A stretch of 64,000 nucleotides of DNA. It comes from Takakia lepidozioides. Taxonomy: Eukaryota; Streptophyta; Takakiopsida; Takakiales; Takakiaceae. Both the position numbers and the translations under genes were made by a program. Shown in pieces: positions 12,580 through 24,846 of the stretch (its first letter is position 1; each line of letters begins with the position of its first letter). The DNA is taken from assembly GCA_030704615.1 (NCBI GenBank), contig CM060732.1:54417053-54481052 (forward strand), read 5' to 3'. The notes under the pieces were generated by a model. It searched no databases and was not told the DNA's origin. It saw nothing but the letters and a program-made list of their open reading frames with translations.

Positions 12580-15500
12580 CTAACATTGATAGAGTGGCAG
12601 GGTCACCCTGGACTTCCAAATAAATCCGAGGGAACCCGACCGGGACTTTCGAAACCGCCGGGGTTCCGCAGTCTTTTCATCCTTTTTGCCATTATTTTTC
12701 ACAGGCTGCTCTACATCGGAGCACTGCCCAGAGAAGGAGACCAAAGGGGCAGAATGAGAAAAGACTGTCTCTTTTTGCCGCTGCTCGCGAAAATGCTGCA
12801 GCAGTTTTTGAGCTTTATCTTGGCCCCTTGGATTACCACCAACCGAGAGACCCACGAGTGCAGGGATGACACCCTCCCGCAACACCAATTGACTATGCTG
12901 CAAACTATTGGTACAAAGCAACAGCAGAGTGGCAGCGGCGTGCTCTTTCTCCTTAATACTTCCCGTCTCAAGGATTTCAGCCAGCACAGCAATACCACCC
13001 TCTGTTTTTGCTATTGTGGATCTGCCTTCTTCGATCGAAGACAGATTGTATAAAAGTGCCACACATTTCTCTAACAGATCAACCTTCCGAAGGCTTAGCA
13101 AATGGACAAGAATAGGGATGGCACCTGCATGCACGACCCGGGGTCGGTTACCCAAGAATATGGTTAGATTGTACAAAGTGGTCAATGCATCCTTCCTTCC
13201 CTGGTTTGAACCCGAGATCAATAACTGCACCAGCAGTGGTATTGCACCGGACGACCCAATACAAGCTTTGTTCTCGTTCAGGCACGAGAGAGTCAGCAGA
13301 GCCGCCACCGCTCCTTCCTTGGATGCTCGACTGGCTCCAGCTTTCAGCAATTCCACAAACAAGGGCACAGCCCCCACACCTACCACAGCTGCCTTATTCC
13401 TACATCAAATTCAACAGAGGCCAACACTCACCCTCTCAGTGCCAACCCTGTGCTATTGCACCAAACAGCTGACCCTCTACCCCATGCACCCCATCTTGGA
13501 AGTCCCCCTGTTGAAGTAAACTGAAAAATCCATTGGAAAGTGATGGAAAACAAGAACAGAATCCCTGCAAGTCTGGGCACATGTATCACTAAATACATTG
13601 ACAATCTCATTCGACTTGAAAACAGGTCTAAAAACTATTTGAGTAGAAAATCAACGGGCGAGCTAACCTGTCATCACTGATCGCAACATTGAGGAGTGCA
13701 AGAGCTCCTGTCTCCTGTGCACTCTGATCATCAACAGCCACAGCAGTACGAAGGAGCTCCACAAGTGCAGGGATGACACCCCCATCCCCAATCTGTGCCC
13801 GCACTTTTGCATTGGTTTTTGCCAACACTCGAATCTTTTCGGCTGCTTGGCAGCGAAGCTGCAGGGAACCATCTGTGAGGTCGGTCACCAACCTCTCAAA
13901 ACAATCCACCCACTGCTCATCTGTTAGCTCCCTTATTTCTGCACCTTCCTGTACCAATCTGCATGCATGTGCGTCTCCTGTCTCAGAGACTGCTTCATCT
14001 TTTCCCACAGTTCCTCCCTCAACACCGCTGACATAGTTGTGGCCAGGAGTCTTGGCTGGATTTCCACTTGCTTTTGTCTGAGCTCCACTAACAGCATCAT
14101 CCACAGGCACAACCCTCACCTCTTTGAGCTGCTCCTCACTCCCCACTTTGACCAGTTCAGTGGCAGAAAAGAGCTCCCATCTCCACGAAGTGACAGGGGA
14201 AGGAGGTGGAGAGGGGGGATTCGGGACAGCAATCCCATGTGCCTCACACCAACTGGCTATTAGGCCCTTCACACAATAGTTAGGAGTGAGGTTAAGGTGT
14301 CCCAGAACCTGCCGAGTCTTTGGGCAAGTAATATGACCCTCCTGTACACCACCACAGGACAGCAGCACAACTCAATTATTCTACTCAAAATCATCAAACC
14401 GCACAAATGGTAAGCTTTCCTGGATATCACAGAAGGGCCAAGCTCACCACCACCGGGAGGGCCACAAACTGAGTAAACCCTCATCCTAGTAAGCATCAAA
14501 TCAACATGTGTGCTCTCGACAATGTTCCAATCAGCTTCATATTGTGAATCTATGGGACGAGTAAAGATACCTGGAACCATTTCTCAATGCAGACACGCTC
14601 GTACGTTTGACCCGATGCCACTATCACAGGCTCTGACATGAGCTGAAGTGAAATGGGACATCGCAGCTCTTCAGGCGCCAAAGGCATCCTTGGCGGGCTG
14701 CCGCAATCCTCTTGGCCACTGTAATCCACCAAGGTTGTGATAGCCACCTCAGAACATCGACATTCAGTGCAATGGAGGTGGGTCTGTGTAGCAGAGTAGG
14801 TATGGCCCTCTGCTTCGCCAGAACCTGTGAGTTTACCTGACCCCCAGCCCCTGTCAGAGACAGGCCACCTTGCAGGCTCTCCAGCTGCTTGCAAGTCATT
14901 CGCCATGCGCAGAACATTGTTGAATTTCTTCATAAGTTGCAGAATGTGAAGAGTGACAGCCTCTTTCCTCCTATCTTCCTCATACCGTGCTTTCTCCAGT
15001 AAGCGCTTGAGGGCTCGTTTTTCTACAAGGATGGCATCAGCAGAGACCAAGCCCAGCCGAGTAGCTACCTGACTGAAAGTCTCCTGCTCCGCCTGCGGAT
15101 TTTCATATTGAGGTCCCTTCTGTTTCTGCAACAACAGAGATATGATCTCTGCTCCTATTTGCTTCTCCACTGGATCCAGCTGGAACAAGGTTTGGCCCAA
15201 TTCAACCTGAATTTCAGCAATCTGCACACACATTTCCATGGGCCCGTCACTCTGCAGCCTCCAAGATGACACAGACATCGACTCCCCTTTGTCTACAGAT
15301 CTAGGGTAAGGCCAACAGAACCAAACCTGAGAAGCAATTTCCTGAGGAACCAAAATTGCAATGCGCCTCAGACTTTGCTCCAGCCCGTCCTTCACTTCAT
15401 CGAATCGTGATAGCATGGACTCTCCCTTGATCGCCTGCAGAAGAAGGGCCAATCCACTTATAACTACCAGAGCATGATCACACATCTCTATGAAGTAAGC

Positions 15501-16279
15501 ACGCGCAGATTGGAGAAAGGGCAGGCGTCCGGCAATCACCCAGGTCCAGATGAAGGACAAAGTGATGTGGGGAATGAAAACTAAACCGTGGTGGAAGCTT
15601 GCCAACATTCATATGGGTAAACCCCAACACTCACCATACCAAAAGCATTCAATGGCGTGCCCCGGTAATTTTGTAGCAACCTGTTTTTACCAGGAAAACA
15701 AAGAGACACAGGCAGGAGTACCAGGTAGAGCTTGCTGGAATCTGCACAATAATGAAGAAGAGAACGTGCTTTGTCAAGGGCCAACTGCAATGCACAAAGT
15801 GCCTGTAGGCCAGATTTACGCCAACGGGCCCGCTCCACATCCAGTGCTGGTCCCACTGTCTGCATCCGCTTCACCAGCGCCGCCAACGCCCCGCACATCC
15901 CTCTATGTAGCTGTGCACTCTCCCTTTCATATTAGTTGGTTACTCCTCACTCTCAATAAGCTAAGCACCTATTTTTGTCTCAATTCACCCATCCCCTAGA
16001 AAGGAAATGATAATTATGCTTATACAGAATGTCCTGATTCTACATCACGTACGTGAAGGTATTGCGTGATGATGAATGCAACGGCAAGACAACCTCAAGC
16101 CCCCCAAGCCAGGCTGTGCATTAGGCCATCCAGATCCGACACTGTAGGAAAGACAACCTTCCAGAATAAACAGTTCTAGAAACAAACTACCTGCTCCATG
16201 TAAGAAAGAGCAAGAACAAAAAGGTGCATACCTGGGCATGCTTGGCTGCAGCAACGCTCTGCTCCACAGCAATGTCCAT
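12580..16279 (-). CDS. PUB4-like: U-box/ARM-repeat E3 ubiquitin ligase, PUB4/PUB45-like
   Basis: Six exons on the minus strand: 16279-16232, 15910-15722, 15434-15327, 15221-14571, 14341-13668 and 13399-12580. All introns are GT-AG, and the sum is 2490 nt (829 aa plus stop), very close to Arabidopsis PUB4. The N-terminal U-box-associated region (about 17-230) has [19 protein letters not shown] and later [16 protein letters not shown]. The U-box (about 298-370) reads [20 protein letters not shown], then [16 protein letters not shown] and [16 protein letters not shown]. Armadillo repeats fill exon 6 and the end of exon 5 (for example [34 protein letters not shown]). The family transfers ubiquitin from an E2 to substrates bound by the ARM repeats; land-plant PUB4 acts in meristem signalling, immunity and chloroplast turnover. 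The tail is basic and serine-rich. I chose the ATG at 16279 because the next exon joins in phase. The gene looks intact; exon 1 is the least certain part because it is short. Confidence 0.92.
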
Positions 16280-17939
16280 CGCTCCCGCCTCATGTACCTG
16301 CTGCCCTGCTTCATCCCATGCAATCTAGCTCAGCTCAACCTACACTCAGGGCTATCACACCACTTGACCCTAACAGGTACATAGCAGTAAAGAGTAAACA
16401 CCAATTGGCCATCCTCAATGCCTCAGTTGTCCTTCCACAGTTGGTTTCTTCCTAAGACCGATGACCAATCGTACCCTGTTACCTATGACATCACAGCAGG
16501 ATGTCAATGATGAGAGTCCCTTCAACAGCAGTGCCAGGGAGTATTAAAGCATGTAACGCAGATCTCTGGAGTGCAAAGCAACTGCAACCAAGAGAACCTA
16601 ACATGATCCAGGTACCTACAATTAGGAGGAAACCCATCACAACATGGCTGAGAGAAATACCAGGGGGCCTGATTTTCGAGGCAAGACAATAAAAAGCTAG
16701 GACTACCCAACACTTGTGCCTGCATAAATTGTACAAATCACATGAACAAAATGAGTGTTTCTATCATGCTCTCTGTCAAAGGTTTCCCTCCTTGTATCCA
16801 CATGATGGAGCAATGGCTAGGTTTAGTATCTCTCCATACTAGAACTATGCCTGGTTGCAAAAATGCTAATTCTCAATCTCAATGGACTTGGAACAGAAGT
16901 CAAATGATATTAAGAAACAGCAGTTACTTTGCCAATGATTCATACCAGAGTCTGCCATGAGGATGACTCAATCGAGTGACACTAATTTGCTGCCCGCAGG
17001 ATTCCTGCAGCCGCAAAATTTCTTGCCATCTTTAAGTTAAGAGTGCATGCATGCACTGGCTCCAGAGTGAAAGAAGATTGTTTCAGTACATGCAATTATT
17101 GGCACCAATCTCCACATTGAACCTACAGGAACATTTTGAGGGTACTGGGAACGCAGGAGATTCGGGTGCAGTATGCTTGCTGCAATTTCTTCCACGGAGA
17201 TGAACAATAGTATGTTATCACAGATACTGCCTGACTGATAGTCCTTCAGCTACCACAAGTATAAAAGTCAGCCTGGGTCTGTTGACTAGATGAATTGAAA
17301 AATGGTTAGAACCAAAGCTCTGCATATGTGAAAATCTTCGGTTTCTGGCTGACAGACTCTTGCAATCCCACCACAGACATCACATTAGCTCTACCAAGAA
17401 TATTCCTTGCACTCCCATGAACAGGCACAAATAAGAAAAGAACTTCCACCAAGCAAACCAAAGGCAATCTACCACCTTCAACGGATTGGTAGGCATCACC
17501 ATTCTTACCTCTGCCATTGCATCACCCTAGAGACAGTACACCCATGGACTCAGACAGTTTTACAGAAGGAGACAGAAAGAGGCTTGCATGTAACCAAGGA
17601 GAGAGTAAAACGGCCAGCAAGTCCAGTCCCGTGAGTGGGAAAGTGTCACCGTCTGAGGTGAGTCATGGACTACCAGCTCAATCTGTACCAAGGCCAGCAA
17701 GTGAATAAAAAGCAAGGACTACCTCATCCAAACCCGCAGGAGTATCACTAAAGTCTCGACTTGGGCTCCAGAACCACACTTGAGTTCCACAGTAACTTCA
17801 TGTCTTTCTTGCCCTGCATATTTTCTCGCCCATGGGCACGTCGGTCTGCACACTCTCCTTCACTGTCGGTCTCTTCTCCAAAACCCACTCTCTGCTTCGC
17901 TTTCAAAAGGACGTCCTTCAGTGACCCTCTGCTTACCCA

Positions 17940-18600
17940 AAACCCTGTCCTCTCGACCTGATGTCGCTGGAGCACCCGCGGCTAGACGAGCTAAACTAGC
18001 GTGAATCTCTTCTTGGTACTCCTTAGTGTCCCCTTTGGTCCCGGTTTGGAAGAATTCCTGGAATCCTTTTCCTCCTCAACTGATGTCAAACAGCACTGGT
18101 CCCCTTCAAAAGATGTAATTGGAAAACAAAAAAATTCTCCGCCTGATGTCGGCAAGTGTAGGTCTTTCTCGCGGCGATGCAGATGGCTCTTCTCAATACT
18201 GATTAGTTCCCCCTTTCCGCCCTCGTTTGAAGAATCCCCGACCCCTTACCTCTCTGCACCTGATGCCCAGCAGGGGCAGGCCACCTTCGCCAGGAAAAGT
18301 AGCGGTGACAACAAATGAGAAGAGTGAGGAGCCCGAGTCTCTCTTCTCTTCCTGATGGTTAGAATTCCTCGAGATATTTCTCTTACCACCGTACGTCAGA
18401 AATCGCTCATCACCCTCCCAACCAAGAGAAGAGGTTTAAAAAGAGTAAGCCTCTCCTCAATCATACTCCTTCATTGCCCCCTGTCTGCCCCCCTTGAACA
18501 TTTCCTCAACTTTCCACCTGTCAGAAAGCGCTCGTCACTCACAGAACTATCAGGCTTATTAACAAACTCAAATTCCCCTCAATACTTGTCACCTATCTCT
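17940..18600. repeat. Degenerate repeat built around CTGATGt / CTGTCAGAAa..CGCTC words
   Basis: Several copies of a C-rich, roughly 100-180 bp pattern recur. A CTGATG(T/C) word appears near 17959, 18080, 18143, 18261 and 18351. Around it are tracts such as CCCCTTT followed by a (T)GAAGAAT(T/C)CC word, seen at about 18030-18060 and 18207-18237. CGTCAGAAAtCGCTC (about 18394) and CTGTCAGAAAGCGCTCGTC (about 18520) form a second pair. The copies are too diverged to give one consensus by eye. They lie 1.7-2.3 kb upstream of the U-box start codon. Confidence 0.35.
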
Positions 18601-20204
18601 GCCCGCCATGACGAAAAATAGTTCTGTAACTCTCAGCGGCGGTGGAGAGTCCCCGGCAGGGCAGGTAAAACCACAGGGCCTTAAAATCACGTGGCCCCAC
18701 TCAAGCTCTCTGCTTTTCTTCTCCGTCTGCACTCTCAGCCCTCGCTACTTTGAGTGTATGCCTCTCTCTCTCTCTCACCCTCTCTATCCCACTCAATCAA
18801 CCCGGAGTCAAACTCCTCTCCCTTTTCTTAACGGGGAACCAGATTAAATTCCAACTTCTGTCCTGTCCCTAGTTAAAGGTATCCTCCGTAATGCCACGGT
18901 CTCTCTCTCCCCCTCTCTCTGACCTCCCTCTCAGCTAATCAACCGCAGAACCAAATGCGTCTCCTCTTTCTTAATCAGAAAAACAGAATAAATCCCTCAC
19001 ACTCAATCCTCCTCATTCCTTTATCACTTTGAATACATCTCTCACATCTCTCCACATTTACAGCCTACTAGATCCAAAACAGTCACATGGCCCGTGCTTT
19101 TGCTCACTCCAAGACAAGCAAGGTTAATAACTCGTTGCACCACTTTCCATATTACACTTTACAAGATTCCAACACGGATCTCTCACACCCTCCTCCCTCT
19201 CCTTCTCTCCTCCGTCTCCTTCCTCCCCTTTATCTCTGCTCCGTCTCCTCCCTCGGATGGACTCTCTTCTTTTTTTTTCCTTTTTTCTTTTCTTCTTCGT
19301 ATTCATCCACTCCTCTATACACTATACACCTATTTTTACTTGTATTTGTATTCTTAATTATATTTTCCATTTTCATTTCTGTGAATGTCATGATTTTCGC
19401 ACCAGAGTTTCCATCGGATAACAAGGAAGAAAAAAGAATCGTGGATTTATGAAATAAGCCCAAAACAGATTTCGAGATATTTACACGCTGGATTTGAGAT
19501 TTTGTGAGATTGTGAGAATACTTCCTTCACGTTAATAAATACGTACTTATTCATCCTGAGTCCTCATCCATCATAAGGGACTTCTCATCCATGTCAGGGC
19601 CGGAATCACCGCCGGTATTCTCAGTATTTCCGGTAGTTCACCTACTTACTTTCACTCATAGGCTTATTTACTGACTACTTACCATAGTCAATGTGGATGA
19701 GGGTGATAGTAGATTAGTGTAGTAAATCTGTAACTTACTAGTGATGGGGGATGCTCACAAGGCCAACCGAGCGAAAGAGTTGACGGTTATGTGGATGCAA
19801 ATGGACCTTTAATTTTTTAGAAATTGGGTCCTTCCAACAGCACCTGAACGGATTTATATTACTAGAAATGTATGTATTATTGGATTATTTATTTATTTAT
19901 TTATTTTATTTTTGGAAATTTTCCAAATATTTCGTCGGATTTTGTATGGTGTAACGGTCGAGAGTAAGGGCCACTTTTTCACTTTACGGCTAGTACCCCT
20001 TTTGGAGGTGGGACCTATGGTGTAGGGGCCGACTTCATAGGAGGTATAAGATGTTTGAGGCAACTTCATCCAGGAACCTTAATGTTTGTTTCCATGGATG
20101 ATAAATCTACTTACGGACATCTACTCATCCTTCACTCATTCCATAGTTGGTGGCACTTGGTACACCAATGTCACCGAACTGGTCGGACTTGAATTGTGTT
20201 ATGT

Positions 20205-20425
20205 ATAGACAATTCTCCGTTCTAGAGAATTTTCCGAGATGAGTAGGACATTGGAGGGACTTTGGGACCTACTCGTCGGACTTTGAAGCGTTAAACTGCT
20301 GTCTAAACAATTTTTCGAGACGAGTCCAACATTGTAGGGACTTTCGGACCTACTTGTCGGACTTTCGGACCTGCAGTGTAAGCAATTTTTCGCAACATGG
20401 GAGGGACTTTCGGACTTTCAAAAGT
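20205..20425. repeat. Degenerate tandem repeat, about three units
   Basis: The motif (t/c)AACAATTTTTCGAGA(c/t)GAGT..AACATTG.AGGGACTTTCGGACCTAC(T)TGTCGGACTTT recurs two to three times with a period near 100 bp and a shorter terminal unit. No gene overlaps it. Confidence 0.5.
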
Positions 20426-23400
20426 CCATCCGTCCTACGCCTTGATGCGTTTGATGGTGGGAACATTGTAATAAGATGCTTTGGACAAAGTCAGAGATGT
20501 CAGACGGAAATTTGCAAGGGACCCACGGTTACCAAATTAGGGTTCCGGTCAAAGGCAAGCGTGGGGCCCCGCCCTCAATGGTACCCTATGTTCTTACCTT
20601 CCATCCGTCAAATGTCGGTTGTCGGATGTAATATATTGTTCATCCATCTTTATCCACACAATTACCTGCTATAAGGGATTTTCCAGATGGATGAAGTGGA
20701 GGCTCAACGAATGAAAACGTACTTCATTGCCCAGGCGCGTGTTGGTTGACGGCGTGGATAACGTGGCCTGCTTTAAACCTCTATTATTATATTATATTTT
20801 ACTTCCTTTTCTCTATTTTTATAGTATATGATATATTTCTTACTTCTATGCTTTCGGTCGGTAGAATTTATCTATCATTTATAATGTTGTGGCTAATTTC
20901 AGCTCATTTTGTGGAGGATATTAGCTCGTCATGGATGACCTCATTTTACCATCCATGAGGAGTTTATATCCATTCAATTTTCATGCTTGTGCCCGTGTTA
21001 TGTCCGCAAATCCGTAGGAGTTGATGGATCGGCTCATCGTCCATCTTGTCGCTACCAAAATACGAAAAGCGGAACCCATCAAAATACCATAGTCCTCGTG
21101 AAGAGCTCTTTGGGTGATGTCGCGAAATTCTCCATTGCTATGAGGATGAGCGCTATCTATATTTGATAGCAAGGGGCACCACATTTTTCGGATGCGATGT
21201 GGCATATGTGGATGTAAAGTAGCCAAATGTGGATGTAAAGTGCACTCATCATGACAGACTATGTCCGATAGAGCTCCGCCTTGGTACATCCAGTATTCCG
21301 GTATACCCTTTTCAGAGGTTATTTTTTCCTCTTTGTTCCCCCTTCAAAATTTTAATATATTCTCCAGGGCCTCTGTCCCCTGTTGCTAAAAATATTAAAA
21401 AAAAAAAAGGGGTATTCCCCCTTCTCTTGAGCTGTATCTAGTCCATCATCACCAATCATCAATCCGTCCCAACCCTGCCAATGATGTTACCCACACTTTT
21501 GCTTCAGTATTGTCAAAAAAATATGATCACCTACTATTCATCCACCATCCATCCATCGTCCATGGACTGACAGGTCTCATCCATGACTCTAGTCAAACAC
21601 GTCCACTTGGTTGTGCAGAATATGACAAAAAGGCCACTTTTCATTTTCTTAATTTATTTTCATACAAAATTTAATTACTTACTAAATAATCATAAGTCTT
21701 ACTAACCTAGTAAATCGAAGTAGAGGAAAGTAAGAGGAAACAGGATGGATGGCAAAGTAAAAACGGCGAAATAGAGGGGGATGGATGACGAACGCGAGTC
21801 GTAGATGAGAGTGACTAGACATGCGCTGGAGCGGATGAATGTTTACCCTGTCTATCTCATACGCTCGTACCTCACCTGACAGACCGTATAGTATACCATG
21901 TGAGGTGGCAAGGTATGAATGGACGCTTTGCGTCCACTGATTGCGGGCGCGTGTCGGCCGGATTAGCGAGGAGGTGGCGAGATGGATGGAATCATCCACT
22001 CAGAAATGGCGGTGGTCGCCAAAGGGAGGGTAGCGGAGGGCAGGATGGCGGCGCCGCCGTAAAAGGCTGAAAAGCGCGTCAGTTCCGACCGAAATCTGGC
22101 GCGGCCTGCCAAAATGGCGGGCCTTTAATGTAGCGCTGCCTGAATGCTCAGCGGCTCTCGGGAGTCGGATAAGATGGAGTTTCTAATTATTATTAATCTT
22201 TTTCATCCGGTTTGAACTTTGTTGTAGATATTTTGGTTGGGGAGGTTACGTGTTGTTGGTGACGTGGAAGAGAGGAAGGCAGTTACAGGCGGAATGTGCA
22301 GCAGGAGAAGCAAGCAGGCATGATGGCGCGTGTGGGGCAGAGAGGACAAGCAGCATCAATGCGACGGGAGCAGTGCAGAGCGGATCGATCCATGGCGGCC
22401 ATGAGATCCATGACGGCCGAAGTGGCAGGGAAGGGGCACGAGCCCACGTCGCGACGAGAGAGACGATCGGGGGCTCAGGTCTTAAATGTGCGTCTTGGCA
22501 CACTCCCAAGTCTGTGTGATCGAGCGAGTCTTGTGCATCCAGTTGCCGTGGTCAGCTGGACCCACACTTGTGGAATGAATGAAAGGAACAGAGGGGACCC
22601 AGTCTCCCTCCCTCTCTAGACTCTGGCAGAATATCAGAATAAGAACCAGAATGTCAAAGACTCGAGAGGTATTCATGAATCATGGAAAGCTGGAAGGTAA
22701 GTGAATACTTACCTTATCAACATTGATGCTCCATGGATGCGGTTGAACGGAGCTTGTTCGTGCACGGGTACGCATCAGCATCCGGTGGAGTCAGATTGCG
22801 AGGGGCAATGTGATGGATTGAACAGTGGCCCCCCAGTGGCCCAGCTGTGGGATTGACCTTCAACTCTGCGAACACCGTTATGGAATGTGGACCCTTGAGC
22901 TTCTGTAGAGCATGCGGTGAACTGTCGGATGTTGTGAGAGTAATTGGGCATGTGGGTTTCTAGTTGCTACGTGCTTCAGTAATGGACGGAACTGCAGACT
23001 TGTGTGCAGCCCTGGCATGCCAGCCCACCTCGTAGAACAGGCTGTAGCTTTGACAAGTAATTTTGTGGGTGATCCAGCTATGGATGGAAGAGCAGTTGGT
23101 GGAGATGCCATCCCATTGGTCCGTGGGGTATTGGACTCCGAGCTCTGGAGTGTACTGCAATCTGTGAGAGAACAGCTATGAAATGAACAGATCAGAAAGG
23201 TTCCAGTACAGAAAGACTGTTATGTTGCGTTGCAGTTCCATGAGTGTCCCATGAATGAATGGAGACGACATAGTTTTTGACCTTTCTTGTGAAATGCTTA
23301 TAGTATTTTCCATGATGAATTCCTGGTAAGGAGATCAGATTTCAGTTGTAGCAGTACATTCTAATCTCAAGAAACAGTTGGCTGTGTTGCAAACTTGGTG

Positions 23401-24805
23401 TGAAACATGATCATTTTTCTTCACACATTTTCATCCATGATGATCATCACTTTCTGGTTGTCCAACCTCCCAACAACAATTACAATGAGATAACCTTGAG
23501 TATAGTGCCACCCACCTCATGCCAAACATATGGGTCGCGACGACTCCACCGACGATTTTTGCAGGCTTTTGCACCGTGCCAATCATGTTGCTGATGTCAC
23601 ATTGTTCAGTTTTAAAGGTCTAGAATTCCTCACTCCAAAAGGAGAGGAGTGGAGAGGAGAGGAAAGGCAGTTTGACTAAGCAGAAACAAGACAAATCCTC
23701 AAGTGAGGATAGGAAGATCTTCGACAAAAAGGAGAGCAATGATCAGCGTTGCAGGCCAAGGCCAAACCCATCCCACTTGAGCACGAGTAACATCATCGCC
23801 TGCTAAGGGGGAGGCACTCATTAACATGCAGCCCCATTGGTGACTCTTAGGGAAGTGGCTCTTATCTGGCTGGAATCTTCTCTCTCTCATACCACCATGA
23901 GTTCTCCAGGGGAATCAAAGAGTGGTGATTCCCTTTGAAGTGGCAGTAATTAGGGACTTGAGGGAAAGAAAAAAGGGAGAAGAGAAGTAATCAAGGCGAA
24001 GGTCCTTTGAAGAAAGTGGAGAAAAATATGAGCTCGGAGTAGCCGTAAAGCTCTACAAGAACAGCCAACAAGGGCTGGCTAGTAACTGACATTGTCTCCT
24101 GCAAACTGGTAGCCATAGACCATGCCAGCATCAGAAGCCAAAACCAAAGTCTTCCAAACCGGCCTCTGCTTTGGAAAATATTCGTGGAGATAGTCACCAA
24201 ATTGGGTTGAAAGCCAGGCTATCAGCAACCACCCTTATGACCTTGACTCTTGGGAGGCAACTCCAATGGAATTTCAAAGGACAAGTGTACTCGAGCCTTC
24301 TTTCATTTCTTCCTCCTTGGCTAAGTTGATCATGCTTTCGATCTCTTCCAACCTTTTAAATCCAGAGAGTATTTATCATCAGTGGGAATGAGTTCACTCC
24401 AAAGCACCCTGTTCCACACTCCTGTAGGAAGTTTGCAAAAGAAGAGAGCGAGTAAACATGTCCTGGCTGCATTTGATATGTTACGAGAGATGGACCGGAC
24501 TGAAGAGCACTGCAGAATCAAGAGGGAATGCATCATGTGGGGTTTGAGGCCCGCTATGTCTATGTGGAACAAGCGGAAATCTCGTTTGTCCGCCACCTGC
24601 AAAGTTCCTGATCCTTATCTCTCATTTCCATCAATTCACCCCTCAACACTTTTTTCTCTTGCCTCACTTTAGCTACGATTTTGATTACACATATCATTGC
24701 AATGCAACAGCTTCGAGTAATCCAGCACAAAACGAAACCCTTGATGGCCCCAGGAACAAAATTAAGCCCAACCATCTACTGAGAAAATGCAAAAGATCAA
24801 GGCAA

Positions 24806-24846
24806 GTATTCAGTAGTGTTCAGTAGTATTCAGTAGTATTCAGAAG
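24806..24846. repeat. Short 10-bp tandem repeat (ATTCAGTAGT)
   Basis: About four head-to-tail copies of a 10-bp word, ATTCAGTAGT, with single-base variants. It is non-coding. Confidence 0.75.

Noticed and set aside
12586-13519. Plus-strand open frames opposite the U-box gene
   Set aside because: They are antisense shadows of the ARM-repeat exon, which has clear family motifs and splice phases on the minus strand.
15649-15690. An extra exon between exons 2 and 3 of the U-box gene
   Set aside because: A short segment has plausible splice edges, but joining exon 2 directly to exon 3 matches the PUB4 family without a gap and keeps phase.
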